A stretch of DNA of 36,705 bases from Microbacteriaceae bacterium (lineage in GTDB: Bacteria; Actinomycetota; Actinomycetes; Actinomycetales; Microbacteriaceae), in assembly GCA_025465035.1 (NCBI GenBank), contig JAODMH010000192.1, positions 1-36,705 of the forward strand. The letters are read 5' to 3'. The notes under the pieces were generated by a model, which searched no databases, was not told where the DNA came from, and was given only the letters and a program-made list of their open reading frames with translations. The position numbers and the translations under genes were made by a program. Every line of letters begins with the position of its first letter. The first letter of the stretch is position 1. Shown here in pieces: positions 17,282 through 25,370 of this stretch.

Positions 17282-18307
17282 TCAACCGAACAGGATGGCG
17301 GCCTCGTCGTAGCGGGACTGTGGCACGGTATTGAGCTTGCCGAGGGCATCCTCGAAGGCGACATGGGTGATCGTGGTCCCCCTGAGCGACACCATGCGCC
17401 CCCAGTCGCCGTGGATGACGGAGTCGACCGCGGCCATGCCGTAGCGGGTGGCGAGCACGCGGTCGTAGGCGGTCGGGGTTCCGCCGCGCTGGATGTGGCC
17501 GAGGGTGGTTGCGCGCGTCTCGATTCCGACCCGATCCTCGATCTCGGGCGCGATCCGTTCGCCGATGCCACCGAGTCGCGGACGGCCGAAGGCGTCGAGT
17601 CCACGCTCGGAGTGGGCGTCATCCATCGTGTCGAGGTGGAAGCCCTCGGCGACGACGAGAAGGGGCGCCCGTCCGCGGTCGACGACGGACTGCACCCATC
17701 CCACGATCTGGTCGATGCTGGTCTTCTGTTCGGGGATGAGGATGGCATGCGCGCCGGCGGCCATGCCGGAGTGCAGCGCGATCCAGCCGACGTGGCGGCC
17801 CATCACCTCGGCGACCATGCAGCGTCCGTGCGAGTCTCCGGTGGTGCGGAGGCGATCCATGGCGTCGGTGGCGATCTGCACTGCGGTGTCGAATCCGAAG
17901 GTGTAGTCCGTGGCTGAGAGGTCGTTGTCCACCGTCTTGGGAACGCCGACGATCTTGACCCCGGCATCCGTCAGCCGCTTGGCGGCCGCGAGCGTTCCCT
18001 CGCCACCGATAGCGATGAGAGAGTCGACGCCGAGGCGCTCCATGTTCTCCTTGACCCGGTCGGCGCCGCCCTCGCCCTCGAAGGGATTGGTGCGGGACGT
18101 ACCGAGGATGGTGCCGCCCTGCTTCGAGATGCCCTGGATGTCTTTGCGCTCCAGCGGCATGATGGTGCCCTCGACTACGCCCCGCCAGCCGTCCTTGAAA
18201 CCGACGAACTCCTGGTTGTAGATCTGCGTGCCCTTGAGAACAGCGCCACGGATGACCGCGTTCAGGCCTGGGCAGTCGCCGCCGCTGGTGAGGATTCCGA
18301 TGCTCAT
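17282..18307 (-). CDS. pfkA: 6-phosphofructokinase
   Basis: A 341-aa enzyme phosphorylating fructose-6-phosphate. ATG 18307 begins directly at MSIGILTSGGDCPGLNAVIRG; the frame continues 5' but only into trhO. Key residues: IAIGGEGTLAAA with Gly104 and GVPKTVDND with Lys124 and catalytic Asp127, then the sugar-phosphate-binding MGRHVGWIALHSG block and GHIQRGGTPTAYDR. Gly104 is the ATP-type residue, whereas Lys124 is more usual in PPi enzymes; this combination occurs in actinobacterial ATP-PFKs. I favour ATP as donor. It starts 7 nt after trhO and is likely co-transcribed with it. Confidence 0.93.
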   Translation of the reverse strand: MSIGILTSGGDCPGLNAVIRGAVLKGTQIYNQEFVGFKDGWRGVVEGTIMPLERKDIQGISKQGGTILGTSRTNPFEGEGGADRVKENMERLGVDSLIAIGGEGTLAAAKRLTDAGVKIVGVPKTVDNDLSATDYTFGFDTAVQIATDAMDRLRTTGDSHGRCMVAEVMGRHVGWIALHSGMAAGAHAILIPEQKTSIDQIVGWVQSVVDRGRAPLLVVAEGFHLDTMDDAHSERGLDAFGRPRLGGIGERIAPEIEDRVGIETRATTLGHIQRGGTPTAYDRVLATRYGMAAVDSVIHGDWGRMVSLRGTTITHVAFEDALGKLNTVPQSRYDEAAILFG

Positions 18308-18314
18308 GGCACCA

Positions 18315-19223
18315 TCATTCCGTAATTTTCGCGATTCTTTCGCCGACGGCAGTGGATGGGATCGGATGCTCCGCGCACGCCGTGGTCGCAGCGTGCTCAT
18401 CGCAGACCACGAGCTGCACCCGGCAACCGAGGTCGCCGCAGTTCTGCATGTGACTGGTCGGAGCATCGCAGCGATAGCAGCGACCGACAACTGTGGGGCG
18501 GTCGCTGAAGTCCATGGACATCCGATTGTCGAACACGTAGAGCGAGCCCTGCCAGAGGCCCGCATCGCCGTATGTCTCGCCATAGCGCGCGATGCCACCG
18601 TCGAGCTGGTAGACGTTCTCGAATCCGCGATTGATCATCAGCGAGCTCAGTACCTCGCAGCGGATGCCGCCGGTGCAGTAGGTGACGATCGGCTTGCCCT
18701 TGAGGTGGTCGTATTTGCCGCTGTCGAGCTCGGCCACGAACTCGCGCGTGTTGCCGACCTGCGGCACCACGGCATCCCGAAATCGCCCGATCTCGGCCTC
18801 GAAGGAGTTGCGTCCATCGAAGAAGACGACCTCCTCCCGTTCGACGAGTTCGTGCAACTGCTCGGGGCTCAGCCTTGTTCCGCCACCGACGACGCCGTTC
18901 TCGTCGACCCTCAGCTCGCCGGGAGCGCCGAAGCTCACGATCTCGTCGCGCACGCGAACGCTCAGCCGCGGAAAGTCGGCGCCGTTGCCCTCGCTCCACT
19001 TGGCATCCAGGTCCATGAACGCCGGGTATTCCCGGGTCTTGCGCAGGTAGCGTTTGACATCGATGAGCTCGCCGCCGACGGTGCCGTTGATGCCGTCCCT
19101 CGAGATGAGGATGCGGCCGCCGAGGTCGAACGACTCGCAGAGGTCGCGCTGCCAGAGCCGGATCGCCTCCGGATCGGCGAGCGGCGTGAACTTGTAGAAC
19201 AACAGGATCTTGGGCACGGCCAC
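18315..19223 (-). CDS. trhO: tRNA uridine(34) hydroxylase TrhO (rhodanese-domain, UPF0176/YceA)
   Basis: A 302-aa protein starting at GTG 19223. The N-terminal acylphosphatase-like domain includes [16 protein letters not shown]. The central rhodanese domain carries [14 protein letters not shown] and the active-site loop [11 protein letters not shown] (Cys183, Cys189). The C-terminal Cys-rich tail (CYRCDAP...CGDLGCR...CDEH) resembles a metal site. TrhO hydroxylates wobble uridine 34 to ho5U in an oxygen-dependent manner. A TAGACT -10 box 6 nt upstream fixes the start. It is upstream of, and close to, pfkA. Confidence 0.93.
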   Translation of the reverse strand: MAVPKILLFYKFTPLADPEAIRLWQRDLCESFDLGGRILISRDGINGTVGGELIDVKRYLRKTREYPAFMDLDAKWSEGNGADFPRLSVRVRDEIVSFGAPGELRVDENGVVGGGTRLSPEQLHELVEREEVVFFDGRNSFEAEIGRFRDAVVPQVGNTREFVAELDSGKYDHLKGKPIVTYCTGGIRCEVLSSLMINRGFENVYQLDGGIARYGETYGDAGLWQGSLYVFDNRMSMDFSDRPTVVGRCYRCDAPTSHMQNCGDLGCRVQLVVCDEHAATTACAEHPIPSTAVGERIAKITE

Positions 19224-19235
19224 CGGTCGAGTCTA
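19224..19235 (-). promoter_or_regulatory. Leaderless promoter of trhO
   Basis: TAGACT (19235-19230, minus strand) ends 6 nt before GTG 19223. Its -35 region would lie inside the long palindrome next door. Confidence 0.5.
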
Positions 19236-19240
19236 AATTG

Positions 19241-19284
19241 CGCCATGTCAGTTCGCGCTGACATCAGCGCGAACTGACATGGCG
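19241..19284. repeat. 44-bp perfect palindrome between trhO and the DNA glycosylase gene
   Basis: The left arm 19241-19261 and right arm 19264-19284 are exact reverse complements (21 bp) around a CA spacer. The element lies between two divergent genes, so it is not a terminator. It could form a cruciform or hairpin, act as an operator for the trhO -35 region, or be a small non-autonomous repeat. Confidence 0.75.
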
Positions 19285-19311
19285 TTTGCGCGGCGCGCCA
19301 CCGCGGCAACG

Positions 19312-19324
19312 TAGTCTGCTGAAT
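19312..19324 (+). promoter_or_regulatory. Leaderless promoter of the DNA glycosylase gene
   Basis: TAGTCT (19312-19317) ends 7 nt before ATG 19325, which favours this start over the in-frame TTG at 19286. Confidence 0.5.
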
Positions 19325-20263
19325 ATGGAAACGGCGACGCTGGCGGATGCTCCGCCCCTCCGTACCAGGTACGCTCCGGCCGCACCGCTCAACCTGAAGC
19401 TCACGCTGCGACCGTTGAGCCGCGGCGGGCAGGATCCGACGATGCAGTGGCACGCCGCGGGGGTCTGGCGCACGATCCCGACCCCGCTGGGCACAGCTAC
19501 CCTGCACCTCTCGCAGCGCGATGACGCGGTCGACGCGGTCGCCTGGGGTGACGGCGCCGAGTGGGCGATCGCGAGCGTACCGGAGCTACTCGGCCATGGC
19601 GATGAGCCGGGCGACTTCGACGTGTCGGCAAACACGTTCCTGCACGAGGCAGGCCGGCGTACCTCCGGGATGCGGCTGCTGCGCACCGGTCTCGTCCTCG
19701 AGATGATGATCGCCGCGATCCTCGAACAGAAGGTCACCGGCAAGGAGGCGCACTTCGCGTGGAGTCGCCTCATCCGTGCACACGGCGAGCTGGCACCGGG
19801 TCCGGCGCCCGCCGGCATGCGGGTATTCCCCTCCGCCCAGGCGTGGCGCATGATCCCGTCGTGGGAGTGGCATCGGGCGGGCGTGGACGCGCAACGCTCC
19901 CGCACGGCGATCGCCGCGGCATCCGTCGCCGCCGGTCTCGAGCGGACGCTGGCGTTCGGCCGCGGGGGAGCGCAGGTGCTCACCAAACTGCGGAGCATTC
20001 CCGGCGTCGGCGTGTGGACCGCTGCCGAGACCAGCCAGCGAGCCCATGGCGACCCCGACGCGGTGAGTGTCGGCGACTATCACCTGCCCGCGGTCGTCGG
20101 CTGGGCGCTCATCGGAAGGCCCGTCGACGACGATGGGATGCTCGAGCTGCTGTCACCATGGCCCGGCAACCGTCAACGCGTCATGCGACTCATCGAGTCG
20201 AGCGGATTCGCGAAGCCGCGATTTGGACCGCGCATGACCATCCCGGATCATCGTCGGCGCTAA
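19325..20263 (+). CDS. DNA-3-methyladenine glycosylase II-like protein (AlkA/HhH-GPD superfamily)
   Basis: A 312-aa protein. The HhH-GPD core spans about residues 115-275: EMMIAAILEQKVTGKEA, then the helix-hairpin-helix LRSIPGVGVWTAAETSQRA (222-240), then the strand with the presumed catalytic Asp251 (SVGDYHLP). The N-terminal 100 residues match the beta domain seen in AlkA-like proteins. It would excise alkylated purines and start base-excision repair. No Cys-rich iron-sulphur cluster is seen, in keeping with AlkA rather than MutY/Nth. ATG 19325 is chosen because of the -10 box 7 nt upstream. Confidence 0.9.
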   Translation: METATLADAPPLRTRYAPAAPLNLKLTLRPLSRGGQDPTMQWHAAGVWRTIPTPLGTATLHLSQRDDAVDAVAWGDGAEWAIASVPELLGHGDEPGDFDVSANTFLHEAGRRTSGMRLLRTGLVLEMMIAAILEQKVTGKEAHFAWSRLIRAHGELAPGPAPAGMRVFPSAQAWRMIPSWEWHRAGVDAQRSRTAIAAASVAAGLERTLAFGRGGAQVLTKLRSIPGVGVWTAAETSQRAHGDPDAVSVGDYHLPAVVGWALIGRPVDDDGMLELLSPWPGNRQRVMRLIESSGFAKPRFGPRMTIPDHRRR

Positions 20264-20371
20264 GCCAGCGGAACTGCGCGGCTTTGTCGAAATAGGCCTG
20301 CCAGGGCGGGCGGATCCGTGCGCACATTGTCTCTCTCGGACAGCCGAGTTCGAAGCGAGGACGGCGCGGAC

Positions 20372-20383
20372 TACGGTAGGCCG
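20372..20383 (+). promoter_or_regulatory. Probable leaderless promoter of the thioesterase gene
   Basis: TACGGT (20372-20377) ends 6 nt before GTG 20384. No RBS precedes this GTG. Confidence 0.4.
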
Positions 20384-20929
20384 GTGCATCTCATCTTTCG
20401 GACGTTCCTGATCTGGCTCCGTCGCGGGGGACCGCGGATCGACATCCACGACGTCGGCCGCATCGACTTCCGTGTGCTGCCTACGGACCTCGACGTGCTC
20501 GGGCACATGAACAACGGCGTTTACCTGTCGATCATGGACCTCGGCCGGATGGATCTGCTGCAGCGATCAGGAGCCTGGTCGCGTTTCGCGAAGGCCGGTT
20601 TCTACCCCGTCATCGCCAACGAGACGATCAGTTTTCGCAAGTCGCTGCTGCCCTGGCAGCGGTTCACGATTGAAACCCGCGTAGCCGGTTACGATGCGAA
20701 GGCCGTCTATATCGAGCAGCGGGCCGCGGTGAAGGGTGAGATCTACGCGCAGGCGTTCATCCGCTGCCGGTTCGTGAGGAAGACGGGCGGCACGGCGAGC
20801 CTGGCCGAAATCATCGAGGTGACAGGCGCCGACACCGCAGACCTGACGGTTCCGGAGTGGGTCGACCGCTGGGCGAACGACGTTGCTCTGCCGCCGACCA
20901 AAGCGCCGGCGCCGAGCGTCTGGAGCTAG
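20384..20929 (+). CDS. Hotdog-fold acyl-CoA thioesterase-like protein
   Basis: A 181-aa protein starting at GTG 20384 (VHLIFRTFLIWLRR). The 4-hydroxybenzoyl-CoA thioesterase/YbgC-type motif reads VLPTDLDVLGHMNNGVYLSIMDLGR, with the usual DxxGHMNN and downstream hotdog helix. The N-terminal hydrophobic/basic segment (1-14) suggests membrane association, as in THEM6-like relatives. Likely hydrolyses an acyl-CoA; substrate unknown. Its stop is 2 nt from the stop of the convergent small acidic gene. Confidence 0.85.
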   Translation: MHLIFRTFLIWLRRGGPRIDIHDVGRIDFRVLPTDLDVLGHMNNGVYLSIMDLGRMDLLQRSGAWSRFAKAGFYPVIANETISFRKSLLPWQRFTIETRVAGYDAKAVYIEQRAAVKGEIYAQAFIRCRFVRKTGGTASLAEIIEVTGADTADLTVPEWVDRWANDVALPPTKAPAPSVWS

Positions 20930-20931
20930 CC

Positions 20932-21150
20932 TCAGCCGTCTTCCGGCTCCGGGTCGTCGGAGGGCTCGGAGTCGTTAAAGGGCTCGGAGGGCTCCGCGTG
21001 CGACCCCAGCGGTTCGCCACCGAAGTCCGCGGAATCCGCCTCGCTCGCGGACTTCAGCAGTTCATCCGCCTCCGCCTGAGCGGCGGCCGCCTCCTCAGGA
21101 TCGCCAGCCGCGGCGCCTCCCTGATTGGCGAACTGGTCGAAATCGGCCAT
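20932..21150 (-). CDS. Small acidic hypothetical protein (72 aa)
   Basis: Composition is very acidic: Asp, Glu, Ser, Pro and Ala dominate and there are almost no basic residues. It begins MADFDQFANQGG and ends with a repetitive SEPFNDSEPSDDPEPEDG tail that is probably disordered. A good RBS (TAGGAG, about 9 nt before the ATG on the minus strand) supports translation. No homology recognised. It lies downstream of, and on the same strand as, the FAD oxidase gene, 36 nt away. Confidence 0.6.
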   Translation of the reverse strand: MADFDQFANQGGAAAGDPEEAAAAQAEADELLKSASEADSADFGGEPLGSHAEPSEPFNDSEPSDDPEPEDG

Positions 21151-21186
21151 CGCGTCGCTCCTATCCGTGTGGTGACGGGTACGAGC

Positions 21187-22557
21187 CTAGCCAGCCACGG
21201 GACCATAGGCAAAGAGTCGCCGCGGATCCCAGCGGCCCCTGATCGCAGCGAGCCGATCGTGCACCTCTGGCGTCCAGGCCAGCCGGAACTGCTCGGCGTC
21301 ACTGCCGTCCCCGGCGAAGTTGATCGTCGTCTCCGGCGAGATCCAGGGGGCTATCGCGGACGTGAGCTGCCCGGCGACCGCGGGCAGAACCTCCGCGAAG
21401 AGCCCCGGATCGGGCACGCCGACGATGGTCAGGGTGTATCCGGATGCCCGCCCGCCGACCGCGGAACCCTCAGGAACATCGATGAAGGTGCGCGCCCCCA
21501 AGTGCCGGAGCTCCACCACGATCAGCGGAACCGGCTGCTCGTGCCCGATCTTCGCGAGCAGTTCGGTGGCGAAGTCCTGGTCGATGTCCGACAGCAGCCC
21601 GCCGGTAACCCAGCCGGGACCGGGTTCGGTCGGATCGTTGTGGATGAGTCCTACCTTGGATGTCGGAAGCACACCGATAGTGTCGATGATCGCCGGCGCG
21701 AGACCGCGGAGCGGCGCTGCAAGACGTTCACCCTCGGCGGCGCCGCCCGGAAAGGCGAAGCGGAGGTTCAGCAGGGTGCGTCCGCGAAGCGGTTCGGGTA
21801 TCGCGTCGAAATCGGGGAGGCGGAGAATGGCGACGGAGGTCGTGACCTGATCGTCGGCGGTAGCGCTCCAGTCGATCCACGACCGCAGCACGGTCTCGAT
21901 GTTCGGCGCGTCGAAGAATATCGAGCCGGCGTACAGCTCGGTGAGAGGGACGAGCTCGAACTGCATCTCGGTGACAACTCCGAAACCGCCCTTGCCACCC
22001 CGAAGGGCCCAGAAGAGATCGATGTTCTCCTCGGCGTTCGCATTCACGATCGAGCCGTCTGCGATGACGAGGGTGAAGCCGCGCGCATAATCAGAGCTGA
22101 AGCCGTGGCTGCGAGAGAGCGGACCGAGGCCACCGCCGAGGGTGTAGCCGACCGCGCCGACGTTGCCGGACGCACCGACGATCGCCGTGAGACCGAGAGA
22201 TTCTGCGGCGTCGAGCACCGCGGACCAGCGCACGCCGGCCCCGATCCGGGCGATTCGCGTCTCGGGATCGATCGAGAGAGCGTCCAGTCTCCTGGTGGTG
22301 ATGAGTAGGCCGTCGGCGATGGCCGACTCCGCGCCGTGACCCGTGGCCTGCATGCGGACGGAGAGCTCGTTGGCGACGGCGAAGCGCACCGCCTCGACCA
22401 CATCCGCTTCGCTCGTGACGCCGACCACGACATCCGGAGTGTGGACGGCGGAACGGTTGAAAGCGGAGACCTCCTCGGCGAAGCCACCGTCGGATGGGCT
22501 CAGGACCGGACCGGCCACGGCGGCACGAAGTTCTTCGAGGGATAGTTGCGTTCTCAT
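21187..22557 (-). CDS. FAD-linked oxidase, berberine-bridge-enzyme / 6-hydroxynicotine-oxidase type
   Basis: A 456-aa PCMH-type flavoprotein. The FAD-binding domain (about 40-210) includes VRMQATGHGAES, where His74 occupies the position of the histidyl-FAD linkage, GASGNVGAVGYTLGGGLGPLSRSHG, and GGKGGFGVVTEM. The usual second covalent-link Cys (after the SHG turn) is absent (GFSSDYARGF), so linkage would be single or none. A C-terminal BBE segment (RLAWTPEVHDRLAAIRGRWDPRRLF) completes the protein. Such enzymes oxidise alcohols, sugars or amines with O2; substrate unknown. TAGCCT ends 6 nt before the ATG. Confidence 0.9.
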   Translation of the reverse strand: MRTQLSLEELRAAVAGPVLSPSDGGFAEEVSAFNRSAVHTPDVVVGVTSEADVVEAVRFAVANELSVRMQATGHGAESAIADGLLITTRRLDALSIDPETRIARIGAGVRWSAVLDAAESLGLTAIVGASGNVGAVGYTLGGGLGPLSRSHGFSSDYARGFTLVIADGSIVNANAEENIDLFWALRGGKGGFGVVTEMQFELVPLTELYAGSIFFDAPNIETVLRSWIDWSATADDQVTTSVAILRLPDFDAIPEPLRGRTLLNLRFAFPGGAAEGERLAAPLRGLAPAIIDTIGVLPTSKVGLIHNDPTEPGPGWVTGGLLSDIDQDFATELLAKIGHEQPVPLIVVELRHLGARTFIDVPEGSAVGGRASGYTLTIVGVPDPGLFAEVLPAVAGQLTSAIAPWISPETTINFAGDGSDAEQFRLAWTPEVHDRLAAIRGRWDPRRLFAYGPVAG

Positions 22558-22569
22558 TCCGGCAGGCTA
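22558..22569 (-). promoter_or_regulatory. Leaderless promoter of the FAD oxidase gene
   Basis: TAGCCT (22569-22564, minus strand) ends 6 nt before the ATG at 22557. Confidence 0.5.
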
Positions 22570-22629
22570 CCCGCTCCCACCGACACGACGAAAGGTTGTG
22601 TCGATGAATTGTGGAGGGAGGAATCCTGG

Positions 22630-24177
22630 CTAGAGAGCACTCTCGAGCACTGCCATCGCGGCGTTGTGGCCACCGAGGCCGCTCACCGCGCCGCCACGCC
22701 TGGCGCCAGCGCCGCAGAGCAGGATGCGGTCGTGTGCCGTCGACACGCCCCAGCGTTCCGCCGGGGTGGCGAGCGCCGCGTCATCCTCCACGAACGGCCA
22801 GTCGAGTGGACCGTGGAAGATATTGCCGCCCGGCATACGGAGGGCGGCCTCCAGGTCGAGAGTCGTCTTCGCCTCGATGCAGGGTCGGCCAGCGGCATCC
22901 GTCATCAACAGGTCCTCGATGGGTTCGCCGAGCACGCTGTCGATGGAGTCGAGTGCCGCGCGGGTGAGCCGTTCGCGCATCGCGTCGTTGTTCGCCGCCG
23001 AGAGCAGCCGGTCGGGGGTGTGCAGTCCGAAGACGGTGAGGGTGTGAGCACCGCTGGCGGCGAGCTCAGGGGAGAGGATGCTCGGATCGCTCAGCGAGTG
23101 GCAGTAGATCTCGGCGGGGAGCGGGCTCGGCATCCGCCCGCCGCTCGCGGTCTGGAACGCCGATTCGAGCTGTGAGTAGCTCTCGTTGACGTGGAACGTT
23201 CCGCCGAATGCCGAGGTCGGGTCGAGTGTTTCGTCCAATAGCCGGGGGAGTCGCTTCACCAGCAGGTTCACCTTCAGCTGCGAGCCCTCCGGCCGCCCGC
23301 CTCCCGCCTCGCCGAGAAGTCGCGAGAGCACGTGCGGTGCGACGTTCGCGAGGACGGTGCCCGCGCCCATGACTGCTTCGCGATCGTTGACCAGGTAACG
23401 GACTTCACCATCCGGCGTGACGGACGTCACCTCCGCGCCCGCGATCAGGACCGCGCCGGCCTTGCGCGCTGCGTCGGCGAGCTCGCTCGTCACCGCTCCC
23501 ATGCCGCCGACGGGCACATCCCAGTCCCCGGTTCCGCCGCCGATGACGTGGTAGAGGAAGCAGCGATTGGCGGCGAGCGTCGCATCGTGGGCCGATGCGA
23601 AGGTACCGATCAGGGCATCGGTGAGCACGACGCCGCGCACGAGGTCGTTGTCGAAAGTGCTCTCGATGATCTCGCCGACCGGACGCTCGACGAACGCGCT
23701 CCACAGACGATCGTCAGCCACTAACCGTTTCGCCTCAGACCTGGTGAGCAGTGGATGGCAGACGGTCGGAAAGATGGTCTGCGCAAGCCGGGCGGTGCCG
23801 CCGTAGAACTCGTGCCAGGCGGCCACGTCGCCGCCGATGGAAGCGAAGGATGCCGCGGTGCCATCGGCGTCGAGGCTGTCGACGAGTAGTCCGCGCCCGG
23901 AGCGCCCGTCGGGCGTGTACGACGAATATCGCCGGCGCTCGAGACGGATGTCGAGCCGCAATTCGCGGATGATGCGCGCCGGCAGCAGGCTCACCAGGTA
24001 CGAATACCGGGACAGCCGGGCCTCGACGCCCTCGAATGCTTGCGCCGAGACAGCAGCTCCGCCGAACTGGGCGAGTCGTTCGAGAACCGTGACCGACCTG
24101 CCGGCCTGTGCGAGGTAGGCGGCGGCGACGAGGCCGTTGTGACCCCCACCGACGATGACGACGTCCTGCTGGGTCAC
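22630..24177 (-). CDS. Phytoene-desaturase-like FAD oxidoreductase (PYROXD2 type)
   Basis: A 515-aa protein starting at GTG 24177, overlapping the marR stop by 4 nt (GTGA). The N-terminal dinucleotide motif DVVIVGGGHNGLVAAAYLAQAGRSVTVLE is followed by FGGAA. The C-terminus has the second FAD contact GARRGGAVSGLGGHNAAMAVLES, characteristic of the CrtI/PYROXD2 superfamily. No other carotenoid genes are nearby, so carotenoid desaturation is not supported. Translational coupling to MarR suggests control by that regulator. Confidence 0.88.
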   Translation of the reverse strand: MTQQDVVIVGGGHNGLVAAAYLAQAGRSVTVLERLAQFGGAAVSAQAFEGVEARLSRYSYLVSLLPARIIRELRLDIRLERRRYSSYTPDGRSGRGLLVDSLDADGTAASFASIGGDVAAWHEFYGGTARLAQTIFPTVCHPLLTRSEAKRLVADDRLWSAFVERPVGEIIESTFDNDLVRGVVLTDALIGTFASAHDATLAANRCFLYHVIGGGTGDWDVPVGGMGAVTSELADAARKAGAVLIAGAEVTSVTPDGEVRYLVNDREAVMGAGTVLANVAPHVLSRLLGEAGGGRPEGSQLKVNLLVKRLPRLLDETLDPTSAFGGTFHVNESYSQLESAFQTASGGRMPSPLPAEIYCHSLSDPSILSPELAASGAHTLTVFGLHTPDRLLSAANNDAMRERLTRAALDSIDSVLGEPIEDLLMTDAAGRPCIEAKTTLDLEAALRMPGGNIFHGPLDWPFVEDDAALATPAERWGVSTAHDRILLCGAGARRGGAVSGLGGHNAAMAVLESAL

Positions 24178-24695
24178 TCTGGCTTCTCGGCGGATGCCGT
24201 TTCGGCCAAGGCGTCCCTGGCGGGCACATCCTCATCGGCAGCGCAGCCGATCGCCTCGACCACCCTGGCGGCCATCCCCTTCAGCCGCTCGGCTTCGTCG
24301 TCGCCGAGCACGTCGAAGAAGTAGCGACGGATCGCGGCCACGTGACCGCGGGTCGCGCCGAGGACCGCGCGGCGGCCGTCGGCGGTCAGGCCGATCCAGG
24401 ATCCCCTGGCGTCCGTCTCGCACTCGGTCCGCGTCAGCAGGTCGCGTTTCTCCATGCGCGCGATGAGATGGGAGACGCGGCTCTTCTCCCATCCGATCGT
24501 GCCGGCAATGTCTTTGACGCGCAGCTGGCGGCCGGGAGCCAGGTTGATGGCGAGGAGGATTTCGTATTCCGAGGCGGACACCTGGGAATCCCGCTGGAGC
24601 TGCAGGTCGAGCGCGCGGTCGAGGGTTCGCCGCATCGAGTAGAAGGCGCGCCACACCTCGACCTCGGAGTCGCTGAGCGCCGATTGTTCAGCCAT
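24174..24695 (-). CDS. MarR family transcriptional regulator
   Basis: A 173-aa winged-helix protein. The DNA-binding region spans about 55-115: SEYEILLAINLAPGRQLRVKDIAGTIGWEKSRVSHLIARMEKRDLLTR, with the recognition helix WEKSRVSHLIARME and a wing containing DARGSWIGLT. N- and C-terminal helices form the dimer interface. It is divergent from the FMN reductase gene and coupled to the oxidoreductase. A TAGAAT -10 ends 5 nt before its ATG, and two operator-like sites lie in the divergent gap. Probably autoregulated and controlling both sides. Confidence 0.93.
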   Translation of the reverse strand: MAEQSALSDSEVEVWRAFYSMRRTLDRALDLQLQRDSQVSASEYEILLAINLAPGRQLRVKDIAGTIGWEKSRVSHLIARMEKRDLLTRTECETDARGSWIGLTADGRRAVLGATRGHVAAIRRYFFDVLGDDEAERLKGMAARVVEAIGCAADEDVPARDALAETASAEKPE

Positions 24696-24778
24696 GATTC
24701 ATTCTAGTCGGTTGATGACGCGTCACCAAAAGGTTTAGGATGGTGATACGTCATCCAAATCTACACGAAGGAATCTCC
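24696..24778. promoter_or_regulatory. Divergent marR / FMN reductase promoters with twin operators
   Basis: GATGACGCGTCACC occurs at 24714-24727 (inside the 18-bp near-palindrome TTGATGACGCGTCACCAA, 24712-24729). The same motif with two central changes occurs inverted at 24742-24755. Centres are 28 bp apart. For the reductase, TTGATG (24712-24717) and TAGGAT (24736-24741) form a -35/-10 pair with 18-bp spacing, so site 1 covers the -35 and site 2 the transcription start. For marR, TAGAAT lies at 24706-24701. Confidence 0.65.
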
Positions 24779-25357
24779 TTGTCTCTCAAGATCGCCGTCA
24801 TCATCGGAAGCACTCGCCCGGGCCGTAACGGCGAAGCGGTAGCGAAGTGGGTGCACGAACTCGCCTCGCAGCGCTCCGATGCTGAATTCGAGCTCGTCGA
24901 CCTGCTCGATTACGATCTGCCGCACCTCGATGAGGCCGTCTCGGCATCGCAGGGCAAGTACGCCGGCGAGCACACCAAGAAGTGGGCCGCGAAGGTGGCC
25001 GAGTTCGACGGCTACATCTTCGTCACCCCCGAGTACAACCACAGCACCTCAGGAGCGCTTAAGAACGCCATCGACTATGTCTACGCCGAGTGGAACAATA
25101 AGGCCGCCGGCCTGGTGAGCTATGGCGCGGCGGGCGGAACGCGCGCCGCAGAGCACCTCCGCCTCATCCTCGGAGAGCTGCAGATCGCGGATGTCCGGTC
25201 GCAGGTCGCGCTCTCGCTCGTGACCGACTTCGAGAACTACAGCGTGTTCAAGCCGGCTGCCTTCCACGAGGGCGCGCTCACGACTCTGCTCAACCAGACG
25301 GTCGCCTGGGCCGGAGCGCTCAAGCCGCTGCGCGCCTCGGCACAGCTCGCCGCCTAG
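24779..25357 (+). CDS. NADPH-dependent FMN reductase family flavoprotein
   Basis: A 192-aa flavodoxin-like protein starting at TTG 24779, supported by AAGGA 6 nt upstream and by alignment of the first strand (SLKIAVIIGSTRPGRNGEAVAKWV). The FMN phosphate-binding loop is GSTRPGRNGEA; the second flavin loop is TPEYNHSTSGALKNAIDY. Typical activity is reduction of FMN, quinones or azo compounds by NADPH. The divergent MarR and its operators point to induction by an electrophile or phenolic compound, as for MarR-controlled quinone/azoreductases (inference). Confidence 0.9.
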   Translation: MSLKIAVIIGSTRPGRNGEAVAKWVHELASQRSDAEFELVDLLDYDLPHLDEAVSASQGKYAGEHTKKWAAKVAEFDGYIFVTPEYNHSTSGALKNAIDYVYAEWNNKAAGLVSYGAAGGTRAAEHLRLILGELQIADVRSQVALSLVTDFENYSVFKPAAFHEGALTTLLNQTVAWAGALKPLRASAQLAA

Positions 25358-25370
25358 GCTCCATCCCCCC

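Noticed and set aside
18308-18598. N-terminal extension of PfkA
   Set aside because: It lies within trhO in another frame, and the protein family starts at MSIGILTSGG.
22630-24177. Carotenoid phytoene desaturase (crtI) cluster
   Set aside because: No crtB, crtE or cyclase genes are nearby; the protein is closer to the broad PYROXD2-like group.
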